Positions 1 to 5,910 of a DNA stretch of 9,245 nt are shown in pieces. Under the pieces are notes generated by a model. It made no database searches, was not told where the DNA came from, and saw only the letters and a program-made list of their open reading frames with translations. The number at the start of each line of letters is the position of its first letter. Positions within the stretch are counted from its first letter, which is position 1. The stretch comes from Opitutales bacterium (GTDB lineage Bacteria; Verrucomicrobiota; Verrucomicrobiia; Opitutales; Intestinicryptomonadaceae): assembly GCA_021641325.1 (NCBI GenBank), contig JAJXPD010000079.1:1-9245 (forward strand), read 5' to 3'. A program made the translations under genes and the position numbers.

Positions 1-17
1 CGAAGCTCCGACGCCGT

Positions 18-33
18 GCAGGCTGCAGCCTGC
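18..33. repeat. Perfect 16-bp palindrome upstream of the pta promoter
   Basis: The 16 bases GCAGGCTGCAGCCTGC equal their own reverse complement. The symmetry extends weakly outward, with C14-C15 opposite G36-G37 across two imperfect positions. The right end lies seven bases before the -35 hexamer at 41. That position suits an operator for a dimeric regulator. It could instead be the 3' hairpin of a gene to the left of the window, but no T-tract follows, which argues against a classical terminator. The dyad is visible in the sequence; its role is inferred. Confidence 0.5.
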
Positions 34-40
34 TTGGGGC

Positions 41-69
41 TTGACTATACTGTGTGAAAATGATGTAAT
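41..69 (+). promoter_or_regulatory. Candidate sigma70-type promoter for pta
   Basis: TTGACT (41-46) is separated by 17 bases from TGTAAT (64-69). Each hexamer matches the consensus at five of six positions. Transcription would start near 76, giving a 5' leader of about 20 bases before the ATG at 97. TATACT (46-51), just inside the spacer, is an alternative -10 but has no good -35. Only a weak AGAGA lies one base before the ATG, so the gene lacks a well-placed Shine-Dalgarno site. Confidence 0.55.
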
Positions 70-96
70 GGGGGGAAACAAGTAAAATATAGAGAT

Positions 97-1134
97 ATGG
101 CACTGGTAAAAAAACTTTCCGCACGGTTGCAGAACCACCCCAAGAGAATTGTCTATCCCGACGGCACCGACCCGCGCGTAATTCAGGCTGCGCGCCAGTT
201 TGCAACGCGCAAGTTGGGCGTGCCGATTATCATCGGCGAAAAGCAGAAGATTGAAGACATCGCCAAGTCTTTGGACATCCGTTTGGACGGCATCAAGATT
301 ATCGACCCCGTTTCGGCGGACGACTCCGTTGCGCTCATGAAGCTCCTCCACGGCTTGCCGAAGTTCCGCAGTTTCGATCCGCAGGAAATCAATGCGATGG
401 CGCTTCAACCCAACTATTTTGCAACCCTCATGCTTGCGACCGGACGCGCCGACGCCATGGTTGCGGGCGCGACCGTCGCGACCTCTGGCGTGTTGCGCCC
501 AATTTTGCAGATAATCCCGCTCCAAAAGGGTTTCGGCACGGCGAGTTCGCTGATGGTGGTTTCCACCGAAAACCCCGAACTTGGCATTAACGGCGACCTT
601 TTCCTTGCCGATTGCGGCGTAATTCCGGAACCCACAGAGCCGCAGCTCTGCGACATCGCGATAACGACCGCGATTCTCGTGAACCACCTCACCCTCGAAA
701 CTCCGCGCGTTGCAATGCTTGCGTATACTTCGAAAACGCCGGCGTCGACACAGCATTCGGTTTTGAAGGTAAAATCGGCGACGTCGCTCGCGCACGAGAA
801 GGCGAAGACTTGCGACATCGCAATAGACATCGACGGCGAGCTTCAAGTAGACGCCGCCCTCAAACGCGAAGTCGCCGACTTGAAGGGGATCCACAGTTCC
901 GTTGCCGGCCGCGCGAACGTGCTGATTTTCCCCGACCTCAATTCGGGCAACATTGCCTCGAGCATGTTGCAGGTTGTTTCCACCGTCAACTGCTACGGCC
1001 GTGTGCTTACGGGACTGACAAAGCCCGTTGCGGAAATTTCGCGCGGGGCGTCGGTCAACGAGATATTCGGCACAAGCGTGATTGTGGGGGCGCAGGCGGT
1101 GGACAGGCGTTTCCTTTCGACGGAGTCGCTGTAA
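97..1134 (+). CDS. pta: Phosphate acetyltransferase (phosphotransacetylase)
   Basis: This cytoplasmic enzyme interconverts acetyl-CoA plus phosphate with acetyl phosphate plus CoA. With acetate kinase it makes ATP from acetyl-CoA or activates acetate. The 345-residue protein is the short, single-domain form, close to the roughly 330 residues usual for the family, and lacks the N-terminal regulatory domains of the E. coli enzyme. Family landmarks run in order: a VAGATVATSGVLRP stretch whose arginine is residue 134, an FPDLNSGNI block near residue 280, and the ISRGAS motif with Ser315-Arg316. These match Arg133 and Ser309-Arg310 of the Methanosarcina thermophila enzyme by motif. The residue matching its Asp316 is Glu322 here, in SVNEI. 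No acetate kinase gene is in the window; it may lie to the left. A terminator follows at 1153, so the gene ends its transcript. Phosphate butyryltransferase is the alternative, but the C-terminal motifs favour Pta. Confidence 0.93.
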   Translation: MALVKKLSARLQNHPKRIVYPDGTDPRVIQAARQFATRKLGVPIIIGEKQKIEDIAKSLDIRLDGIKIIDPVSADDSVALMKLLHGLPKFRSFDPQEINAMALQPNYFATLMLATGRADAMVAGATVATSGVLRPILQIIPLQKGFGTASSLMVVSTENPELGINGDLFLADCGVIPEPTEPQLCDIAITTAILVNHLTLETPRVAMLAYTSKTPASTQHSVLKVKSATSLAHEKAKTCDIAIDIDGELQVDAALKREVADLKGIHSSVAGRANVLIFPDLNSGNIASSMLQVVSTVNCYGRVLTGLTKPVAEISRGASVNEIFGTSVIVGAQAVDRRFLSTESL

Positions 1135-1152
1135 ATTCCGCGTTTTGTTTCG

Positions 1153-1186
1153 GCGTCCCGCTGCGTTTGCGGCGGGCGCGTTTTTT
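1153..1186 (+). terminator. Intrinsic terminator after pta, abutting the ABC-F start
   Basis: An eight-pair GC-rich stem (1157-1164 with 1169-1176, one G-T pair) closes a GTTT loop. Past a bulged T1156, three more pairs (1153-1155 with 1177-1179) extend it. G1180 and six T residues (1181-1186) follow. This is a textbook rho-independent terminator, 18 bases after the pta stop. Its T-tract ends five bases before the next start codon at 1192, so it could also act as an attenuator for the ABC-F gene. Confidence 0.75.
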
Positions 1187-1191
1187 ATGCG

Positions 1192-3126
1192 ATGATTGAA
1201 CTACGGAACATAGAGCTTGCATTCGGGGCGCGGACGATTTTCGGCGGCGCAAGCACGGTCATAAACAAGGGCGACAGAATCGGGCTTGTAGGCTCGAACG
1301 GAGCGGGCAAGAGCACGCTCCTGAAAATCCTCTGCGGTTTGGAGCACCCCGACGCGGGTGAAATCGCAAAGCCCAAGTACGCGACGGTCGGCTATCTTCC
1401 GCAGGACGCGATAGTGGTGGGCAGCCGCCCGCTTTTCGACGAGGTTGAGTCGGCGTTCGGGAAGGTCGTGGAGCTTCGCGCGAGAATGGCGGAGGTAGAC
1501 TCGATAATCGCCGCTGCCGCCGCGTCCTCGCGCGAATACGCCGACGCCGTGGAGGAAATGGGCGAGATTGCCCACAAGCTCGAAGACGCGGAGGAGTCGA
1601 AAGTGCGCTCGCGCGTGGAGACGGTTTTGCAGGGCTTGGGCTTCAAAATGTCCGACATGCCTCGCCCGTGCTGCGAGTTTTCGGGCGGCTGGCAGATGCG
1701 CATCGCCCTCGCGAAGCTCCTTTTGCAGGAGCCGACCCTGCTCATGCTCGACGAACCCACCAACCACCTCGACATCGAATCAATCGCGTGGCTTGAAGAC
1801 TATCTGCGCGGCTATTCGGGTTCGGTTATAATCGTCAGCCACGACAGGGCTTTTCTCGACGCGCTCACAAACCGCACATTCCACGTTGTCAAGGGCAGGA
1901 TAGACATCAACGCGGGCAACTACGAATTCTACCTGAAAGAGTCGGAGGCGCGCCGAAACCAGATTGCGCGCGCCGCCGAAAACCAGCGCAAGTCGATAGA
2001 AAAGACCGAGCGGTTCATCGAGCGGTTCAGGTACAAAAGCTCCAAGGCGGCGCAGGTGCAAAGCCGCATAAAGGCTCTCGACAAAGTGGAGCGCATAGAG
2101 GCGGAGGAGGAGGACAACTCGCAGATAAGTTTCGCCTTTCCCGAGCCAAAGCGTTGCGGGCAGGTTGTGCTCGACGTCGAGGGCGTGTGCAAGTCTTTCG
2201 GCGAACACAGGGTGCTCGACAACATTTCGTTTAAAATAGAGCGCGGCGAGCGCGTCGCTCTTGTGGGCGTAAACGGAGCGGGCAAGAGCACGCTCGTCAA
2301 GATAATCGCGGGCGGGCTTGCGGCCGACGCGGGCAAAGTAGAGCTTGGGCTGAATGTAGAGATGTCGTACTTCGCCCAGCACCAGTCGGACGAGCTTGAC
2401 CCGACAAACGACGTTTTGACCGAGGCTATGAACGCCGCCCCCATGGAGCGCAAGGGCGAGGTCAGAAGCCTTTTGGGCGCGTTTCTGTTTTCTGGAAACG
2501 ACGTCCTCAAAGGCGTCGGAATTCTGTCGGGCGGCGAGAAAAACCGCTTGGCTCTGGCGAAAATGCTTTTGAAAGACTTCAACTTTCTGATTCTCGACGA
2601 GCCTACCAACCACCTCGACATGAACTCGAAAGCCGTCCTGCAAAAGGCGCTTGCCTCCTACCGCGGAACATACCTTATAGTCAGCCACGACAGGGCGTTC
2701 CTCGACCCCGTGGTCGACAGGGTGCTGGAGCTTTCTCCGAACGGTCTGCGCTCGTTTGTCGGCAATTTGAGCGACTACGTAGAGCGGATAAAAAACGAGG
2801 GCAAAATAGTTTTGCGGCAGTCGGCTAAAAAAAACGCGAAAATTTCCGACGCAAAAGAACGGCGCGTCGAGGCGGCGAAACGCCGCGAAGCCGTATCCAA
2901 ACTCAAAAAGGAGGCGGCTAAAATAGAGGCGGCGATTTCGTCGGCGGAGTCCGACTTGGCGCAGATAGAGCTTGAAATGTCGTCGCCCGACTTCTTCAAA
3001 AAGGGCGCGCAGTGCTCGTCGATAACCGAAAGCTACAACGCGTTGAAGGCAAAGATAGACTCCCTCTACGCCGAGTGGGAGTCCGCCGCCGCAAAAATCG
3101 CCGAAGCCGAGGGCGCGAACGCTTAA
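1192..3126 (+). CDS. ABC-F family ATPase (ribosome-associated)
   Basis: ABC-F proteins have two ATPase domains and no membrane segments. They bind the ribosomal E site to rescue or protect translation. This 644-residue protein has both sites intact. Domain 1 has Walker A 34-42, signature SGGWQ 164-168, Walker B with catalytic Glu188, and switch His217. Domain 2 has Walker A 359-367, signature SGGEK 446-450, catalytic Glu470 and switch His499. The charged linker (about 245-310, with the RFRYKSSKAAQVQSR region) is the P-site tRNA interaction motif. A Lys/Glu-rich coiled-coil tail covers about 540-640. The build resembles YheS/YdiF/Uup-type housekeeping members, and I see nothing that marks it as an antibiotic-resistance ABC-F. 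MIELRNI is the natural family start, although no Shine-Dalgarno site precedes it. The upstream terminator separates it from pta; none is visible before the downstream dehydratase, so the two may be cotranscribed. Confidence 0.92.
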   Translation: MIELRNIELAFGARTIFGGASTVINKGDRIGLVGSNGAGKSTLLKILCGLEHPDAGEIAKPKYATVGYLPQDAIVVGSRPLFDEVESAFGKVVELRARMAEVDSIIAAAAASSREYADAVEEMGEIAHKLEDAEESKVRSRVETVLQGLGFKMSDMPRPCCEFSGGWQMRIALAKLLLQEPTLLMLDEPTNHLDIESIAWLEDYLRGYSGSVIIVSHDRAFLDALTNRTFHVVKGRIDINAGNYEFYLKESEARRNQIARAAENQRKSIEKTERFIERFRYKSSKAAQVQSRIKALDKVERIEAEEEDNSQISFAFPEPKRCGQVVLDVEGVCKSFGEHRVLDNISFKIERGERVALVGVNGAGKSTLVKIIAGGLAADAGKVELGLNVEMSYFAQHQSDELDPTNDVLTEAMNAAPMERKGEVRSLLGAFLFSGNDVLKGVGILSGGEKNRLALAKMLLKDFNFLILDEPTNHLDMNSKAVLQKALASYRGTYLIVSHDRAFLDPVVDRVLELSPNGLRSFVGNLSDYVERIKNEGKIVLRQSAKKNAKISDAKERRVEAAKRREAVSKLKKEAAKIEAAISSAESDLAQIELEMSSPDFFKKGAQCSSITESYNALKAKIDSLYAEWESAAAKIAEAEGANA

Positions 3127-3134
3127 TAATTAAC

Positions 3135-3163
3135 TTGCAAAAAAGCGCGATTGGCGTTGGAAT
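3135..3163 (+). promoter_or_regulatory. Weak candidate promoter for the dehydratase gene
   Basis: TTGCAA (3135-3140) lies 17 bases from TGGAAT (3158-3163), in the gap after the ABC-F stop. Each hexamer matches consensus at four of six positions, which is common by chance. If used, it would give a leader of about 60 bases containing the dyad at 3185-3219. Read-through from the ABC-F gene is an equally good explanation for expression. Confidence 0.2.
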
Positions 3164-3184
3164 CGGGCGCAAAAATGCGGCATT

Positions 3185-3219
3185 GCGGACGCGCAAAACG
3201 CGCGACGCATGGCGTCCGC
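3185..3219 (+). repeat. Inverted repeat with alternative hairpins before the dehydratase gene
   Basis: GCGGACGC (3185-3192) and GCGTCCGC (3212-3219) form an eight-pair stem. The right arm can pair instead with GACGC (3204-3208) through GCGTC (3212-3216), giving a tight hairpin with a three-base loop. The two folds exclude each other. No T-tract follows, so this is not a simple terminator. The structure ends 11 bases before the ATG at 3231, where no Shine-Dalgarno site is visible. A role in translation control or RNA processing is possible but unproven. Confidence 0.4.
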
Positions 3220-3230
3220 CGTTGTGGTAT

Positions 3231-5117
3231 ATGAAAAAATTTATAAAAAAATTTGCGGGCTTCGTTTCGGGTTGCGTGAGCGTGAGAACCGCGCTGGTGT
3301 CGCTGGTGTATTCGGCGATTACGTTCGTGTCGCTGCTCGTGTCGTTCCTGCTGCGCTTCGACTTCAATTTCGCCTCAATCGGCAGGTATAACATTCTCGA
3401 TTTGTACCTGCTGGTGCTTCCGCTTAAAATCTGCTGTCTCGCGGTTTTCGGACAGTTCAGGGGACTGCTGAGCTTCTTCCATATGCCCGACGTGGTGCGC
3501 ATATTCTGGTCGATGCTGATTGCCTCAACCGTGCTGTTTTTCCTGAATTGGCTGGCGTTTAGCGGCATAATTTTCCCGCGCGGCGTGATTCTTGCGGACT
3601 TCGTGCTGTCGGTGGTTCTCTGCACGTCGTTCAGGCTCTTCCTGCGCATGTGCAGGGAGCGCTATATGCGCGACAGAGTGCACGCGGTAAAGCACGAGCG
3701 CGTGGCTATAATCGGCGCGGGAGACTTGGGCACGTCGCTTGCCTCCGACCTTCTTTCGCGCAAACGCATGGGCATAAACCCCGTCGTGTTTTTGGACGAC
3801 GACAAGCAGAAAATAGGCTGCCAGATTCTGGGCTTGGAAGTGGCTGCGTTGAAGACCAACTTCGATACCCTCGCGAAGCACTACAAGCTCGACCGCGCGA
3901 TAATCGCAATCTCGAACCTTTCGAAGGGGAAAATCGCAGAAATCACCGCGGACTTTTCGAAGGCGGGGGTGGAAACGAGCATTGTGCCGTCGTACTTCGA
4001 GCTTGCGTCGGGCTACGCAAAAGTCTCAAACTACCGCGAAGTGGCAATCGAGGACATCTTGGGGCGCGAGCAAATAACCCTCGATTCGCACGCGATTGAC
4101 GGCATGATAAAAAACAGGGTCGTCATGGTGACGGGCGCGGGCGGCAGTATCGGAAGCGAGCTTTGCAAGCAGATTGCGTCGAAATCGCCGTCGCTTCTGA
4201 TTATGCTCGACCACTGCGAAGTCCAGCTCTTTCAGGTAGAGCAGAAAATTCTGCGCGGCGGCTACGGTATAAACATCAAGCCGCTTGTCGGAAGCGTCGC
4301 CGACGAAAAGCGCATGGAGCGCATAATTTCGTTCTACAAGCCGGAGCTTATTTTCCACGCCGCTGCCCACAAACACGTTCCGATGATGGAGTCGCAACCG
4401 GGCGAGGCGCTGAAAAACAACACTTTCGGCACTTGGAACATCGCGCGGATTGCAAGCAAATACGGGGTTGAAAAATTCCTGCTGATTTCGACAGACAAGG
4501 CAATCAACCCCACAAACGTGATGGGCGCAACAAAACGCCTCGCCGAAAAGGCGGTTCAGGCGGTTCAAAATTCGGCGGGCAATAAGACGCAGTTTGTGGC
4601 GGTGCGCTTCGGCAACGTGCTCGGCTCGTCGGGCAGCGTGATTCCCACGTTCAAACGCCAGATTGCCGAGGGCGGCCCTGTCACCGTAACCCACCCCGAA
4701 GTAACAAGATATTTCATGACGATTCCCGAAGCCGTGGGGCTTGTGCTCCAATGCGGCGCGCAGGCGGTCGGCGGCGAGATTTTCGTGCTCGACATGGGCG
4801 AACCCGTTAAAGTGGTAGACTTGGCGCGGCAAATGATACGCCTGAGCGGCTACGAGCCCGACGTCGACATAAAAATAGAATTCATAGGCCTGCGTCCGGG
4901 GGAAAAGCTCTACGAAGAGTTGCAGCACAAAAACGAGACGCTCGTCAAAACCGAGCACCCGCGCATATTCGGCTTCGTGTCCGAGCCGCCGTCGTTCGAA
5001 AGAATGCAGGGGGTAATCGACGAAATTTTGGCGACAGCCGACAAGCGCAGCAGCAACGATTTGAAACGCTTTATTTTGGAGTACGTTCCCGAATACAAGC
5101 CGCAGATAAACGAGTAG
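3231..5117 (+). CDS. Membrane-anchored nucleotide-sugar 4,6-dehydratase (FlaA1/WbpM/PglF/CapD type)
   Basis: Members of this family are inner-membrane enzymes that convert UDP-GlcNAc, or a related sugar nucleotide, to the 4-keto-6-deoxy sugar. This begins synthesis of rare amino sugars for capsule, O-antigen or protein glycans. The 628-residue protein has four predicted membrane helices (about 21-41, 54-74, 91-111, 117-138). A first Rossmann domain with GAGDLG (162-167) follows, then the catalytic short-chain dehydrogenase domain with TGAGGSIG (301-308). The triad is Ser420 (in STDK), Met431 and Lys435 (in NVMGATK). Met replaces the usual Tyr, as is known for the large WbpM-like enzymes. RPGEKLYEEL near the end is also typical. 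Length fits the family. The frame is open back to 3012, but that would overlap the ABC-F gene by over 100 bases and put non-family sequence before the first helix, so MKKFIKK at 3231 is chosen. The substrate cannot be read from the sequence, and no other glycan genes are in view. Confidence 0.9.
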   Translation: MKKFIKKFAGFVSGCVSVRTALVSLVYSAITFVSLLVSFLLRFDFNFASIGRYNILDLYLLVLPLKICCLAVFGQFRGLLSFFHMPDVVRIFWSMLIASTVLFFLNWLAFSGIIFPRGVILADFVLSVVLCTSFRLFLRMCRERYMRDRVHAVKHERVAIIGAGDLGTSLASDLLSRKRMGINPVVFLDDDKQKIGCQILGLEVAALKTNFDTLAKHYKLDRAIIAISNLSKGKIAEITADFSKAGVETSIVPSYFELASGYAKVSNYREVAIEDILGREQITLDSHAIDGMIKNRVVMVTGAGGSIGSELCKQIASKSPSLLIMLDHCEVQLFQVEQKILRGGYGINIKPLVGSVADEKRMERIISFYKPELIFHAAAHKHVPMMESQPGEALKNNTFGTWNIARIASKYGVEKFLLISTDKAINPTNVMGATKRLAEKAVQAVQNSAGNKTQFVAVRFGNVLGSSGSVIPTFKRQIAEGGPVTVTHPEVTRYFMTIPEAVGLVLQCGAQAVGGEIFVLDMGEPVKVVDLARQMIRLSGYEPDVDIKIEFIGLRPGEKLYEELQHKNETLVKTEHPRIFGFVSEPPSFERMQGVIDEILATADKRSSNDLKRFILEYVPEYKPQINE

Positions 5118-5131
5118 GGCGGCGCGGACGC

Positions 5132-5166
5132 AAAAAATCGGGCTTTATTTCAAAGCCCGATTTTTT
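5132..5166. terminator. Bidirectional intrinsic terminator between convergent genes
   Basis: A perfect 15-base inverted repeat (5132-5146 with 5152-5166) encloses a five-base loop. Its core is TCGGGCTTT/AAAGCCCGA. A-runs on the left and T-runs on the right let it work on both strands. With one bulged T, the stem extends through CGC (5129-5131) and GCG (5168-5170). It sits 14 bases after the dehydratase stop and about 60 bases beyond the ferritin stop on the other strand, so it probably ends both transcripts. Confidence 0.88.
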
Positions 5167-5226
5167 TGCGCTCGGAAGATTTTTGAGCGGGGAAACCGCG
5201 CGTTGCGCCGCCATGCGTCCGACGCG

Positions 5227-5727
5227 CTATTTGTTTACACTGCCCTTTGCCGCCTCTTTCGAGTGGCTGATTGCCTGCAAAGAAAGGTATCCGTCGCCGA
5301 AGGTTTCGAGGTTGCCAAGCTCGGTGTCGAAAATGTCGAGGTGTTCCTCCTCGGCGGAAATGAGCCTTTCGAAAAGCGTTTTCGTCGCGCTGTCGGCGAG
5401 CTGGCTTGCCTCGTTCGCCCATTTGTTGTAGTCGGCAATGCTCCCTTCTTCGAGCTTGCACGAGAATTTGAGCATTTCGGAAACGTCGCGGATTTTCCGC
5501 ACCGCTCCCGACGGCGCCATGTCGACGTCGCCTTTCAGGAACAGAATGCGCTCCGCAAGGGCGTCGATGTGCTTCATCTCGACGATTGAAATGCGCATGA
5601 AAATGTCGGCAAGCGGCATGAAGCCCTTGTCTGCGCAGTGGAAGTGGAAGTAGAGGTATTGCTCGGTGGAGAGCAGTTCTTCGGCGACGGCCTTGTTCAA
5701 CAATTCGATGCTTTTTTCTCTGTTCAT
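5227..5727 (-). CDS. bfr: Bacterioferritin (haem-type ferritin)
   Basis: Bacterioferritin oxidises Fe(II) at a di-iron centre and stores it as ferric mineral in a hollow 24-subunit shell, limiting iron-driven oxidative damage. The 166-residue protein is close to the usual 158 or so. Alignment by motif to E. coli Bfr places every ferroxidase ligand: Glu17, Glu50 and His53 (EMKH), Glu93, Glu126 and His129 (EEEH). Met51 aligns with the haem-ligating Met52, so haem binding between subunit pairs is likely. The ERILFLKG stretch after the EMKH motif is also typical. The C-terminal tail is slightly long and Lys-rich. The neighbouring minus-strand gene at 5911 is separated from it by a terminator-like hairpin. 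No Shine-Dalgarno site precedes the ATG, and a promoter almost abutting the start suggests a leaderless message. No bacterioferritin-associated ferredoxin or Fur box was recognised nearby. Confidence 0.92.
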   Translation of the reverse strand: MNREKSIELLNKAVAEELLSTEQYLYFHFHCADKGFMPLADIFMRISIVEMKHIDALAERILFLKGDVDMAPSGAVRKIRDVSEMLKFSCKLEEGSIADYNKWANEASQLADSATKTLFERLISAEEEHLDIFDTELGNLETFGDGYLSLQAISHSKEAAKGSVNK

Positions 5728-5734
5728 ATCACAC

Positions 5735-5743
5735 AGTATCGCA
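5735..5743 (-). promoter_or_regulatory. Candidate extended -10 promoter for bfr
   Basis: Read on the minus strand this is TGC followed by GATACT, an extended -10 element (TGn plus five of six matches to TATAAT). Seven bases separate it from the bfr ATG, so transcription would begin at or next to the start codon. No clear -35 is present, which is tolerated by extended -10 promoters. The TG overlaps the end of the upstream terminator's T-tract. Confidence 0.4.
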
Positions 5744-5769
5744 AAAAATTACGCCGACTTAAATCGGCG
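5743..5769 (-). terminator. Intrinsic terminator on the minus strand, between the exported protein gene and bfr
   Basis: CGCCGA (5752-5757) and TCGGCG (5764-5769) form a six-pair stem with a six-base loop. Read on the minus strand, TAATTTTTT follows. It lies about 140 bases past the stop of the exported protein gene, whose transcript it probably ends. The stem is short, so efficiency is uncertain. The rest of the gap (5770-5910) shows no further gene or structure that I can support. Confidence 0.55.
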
Positions 5770-5910
5770 CAAACGCCCGCCGCCCGAAACGCCTGCGGAG
5801 TGCCGATGCCGCGGTTTTGCGTTTCCCTCAGAGTGCGTTTTGCGGATGCGTGGAGAGCCTCAGCGTCTGAAATAGCGCGGGTATGTTTGCGCGGGCGTCG
5901 GCGGAAAGCG

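Noticed and set aside
51..57. TGTGTGA as a CRP-type half site upstream of pta
   Set aside because: The opposite half site is missing at the expected spacing, so there is no symmetric CRP box.
612..1199. 195-codon open frame inside pta, plus strand
   Set aside because: It is an out-of-frame reading of pta, rich in Arg and low in hydrophobic order, as expected for a shadow frame in GC-rich DNA.
1780..2688. 302-codon antisense frame across the ABC-F gene
   Set aside because: The opposite strand codes for a fully conserved ABC-F protein. The antisense product has no recognisable domain, and long antisense frames are common with this codon bias.
3012..3230. Upstream extension of the dehydratase frame by 73 codons
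   Set aside because: It overlaps the end of the ABC-F gene by over 100 bases and encodes Arg-rich sequence unlike any family N-terminus. The ATG at 3231 begins the expected short charged stretch before the first membrane helix.
4026..4958. 310-codon antisense frame across the dehydratase
   Set aside because: It mirrors the conserved catalytic domain on the plus strand and shows no motif of its own.
5770..5910. Small RNA or tRNA in the gap between bfr and the exported protein gene
   Set aside because: No cloverleaf, no clear promoter and no further terminator apart from the hairpin at 5752-5769.
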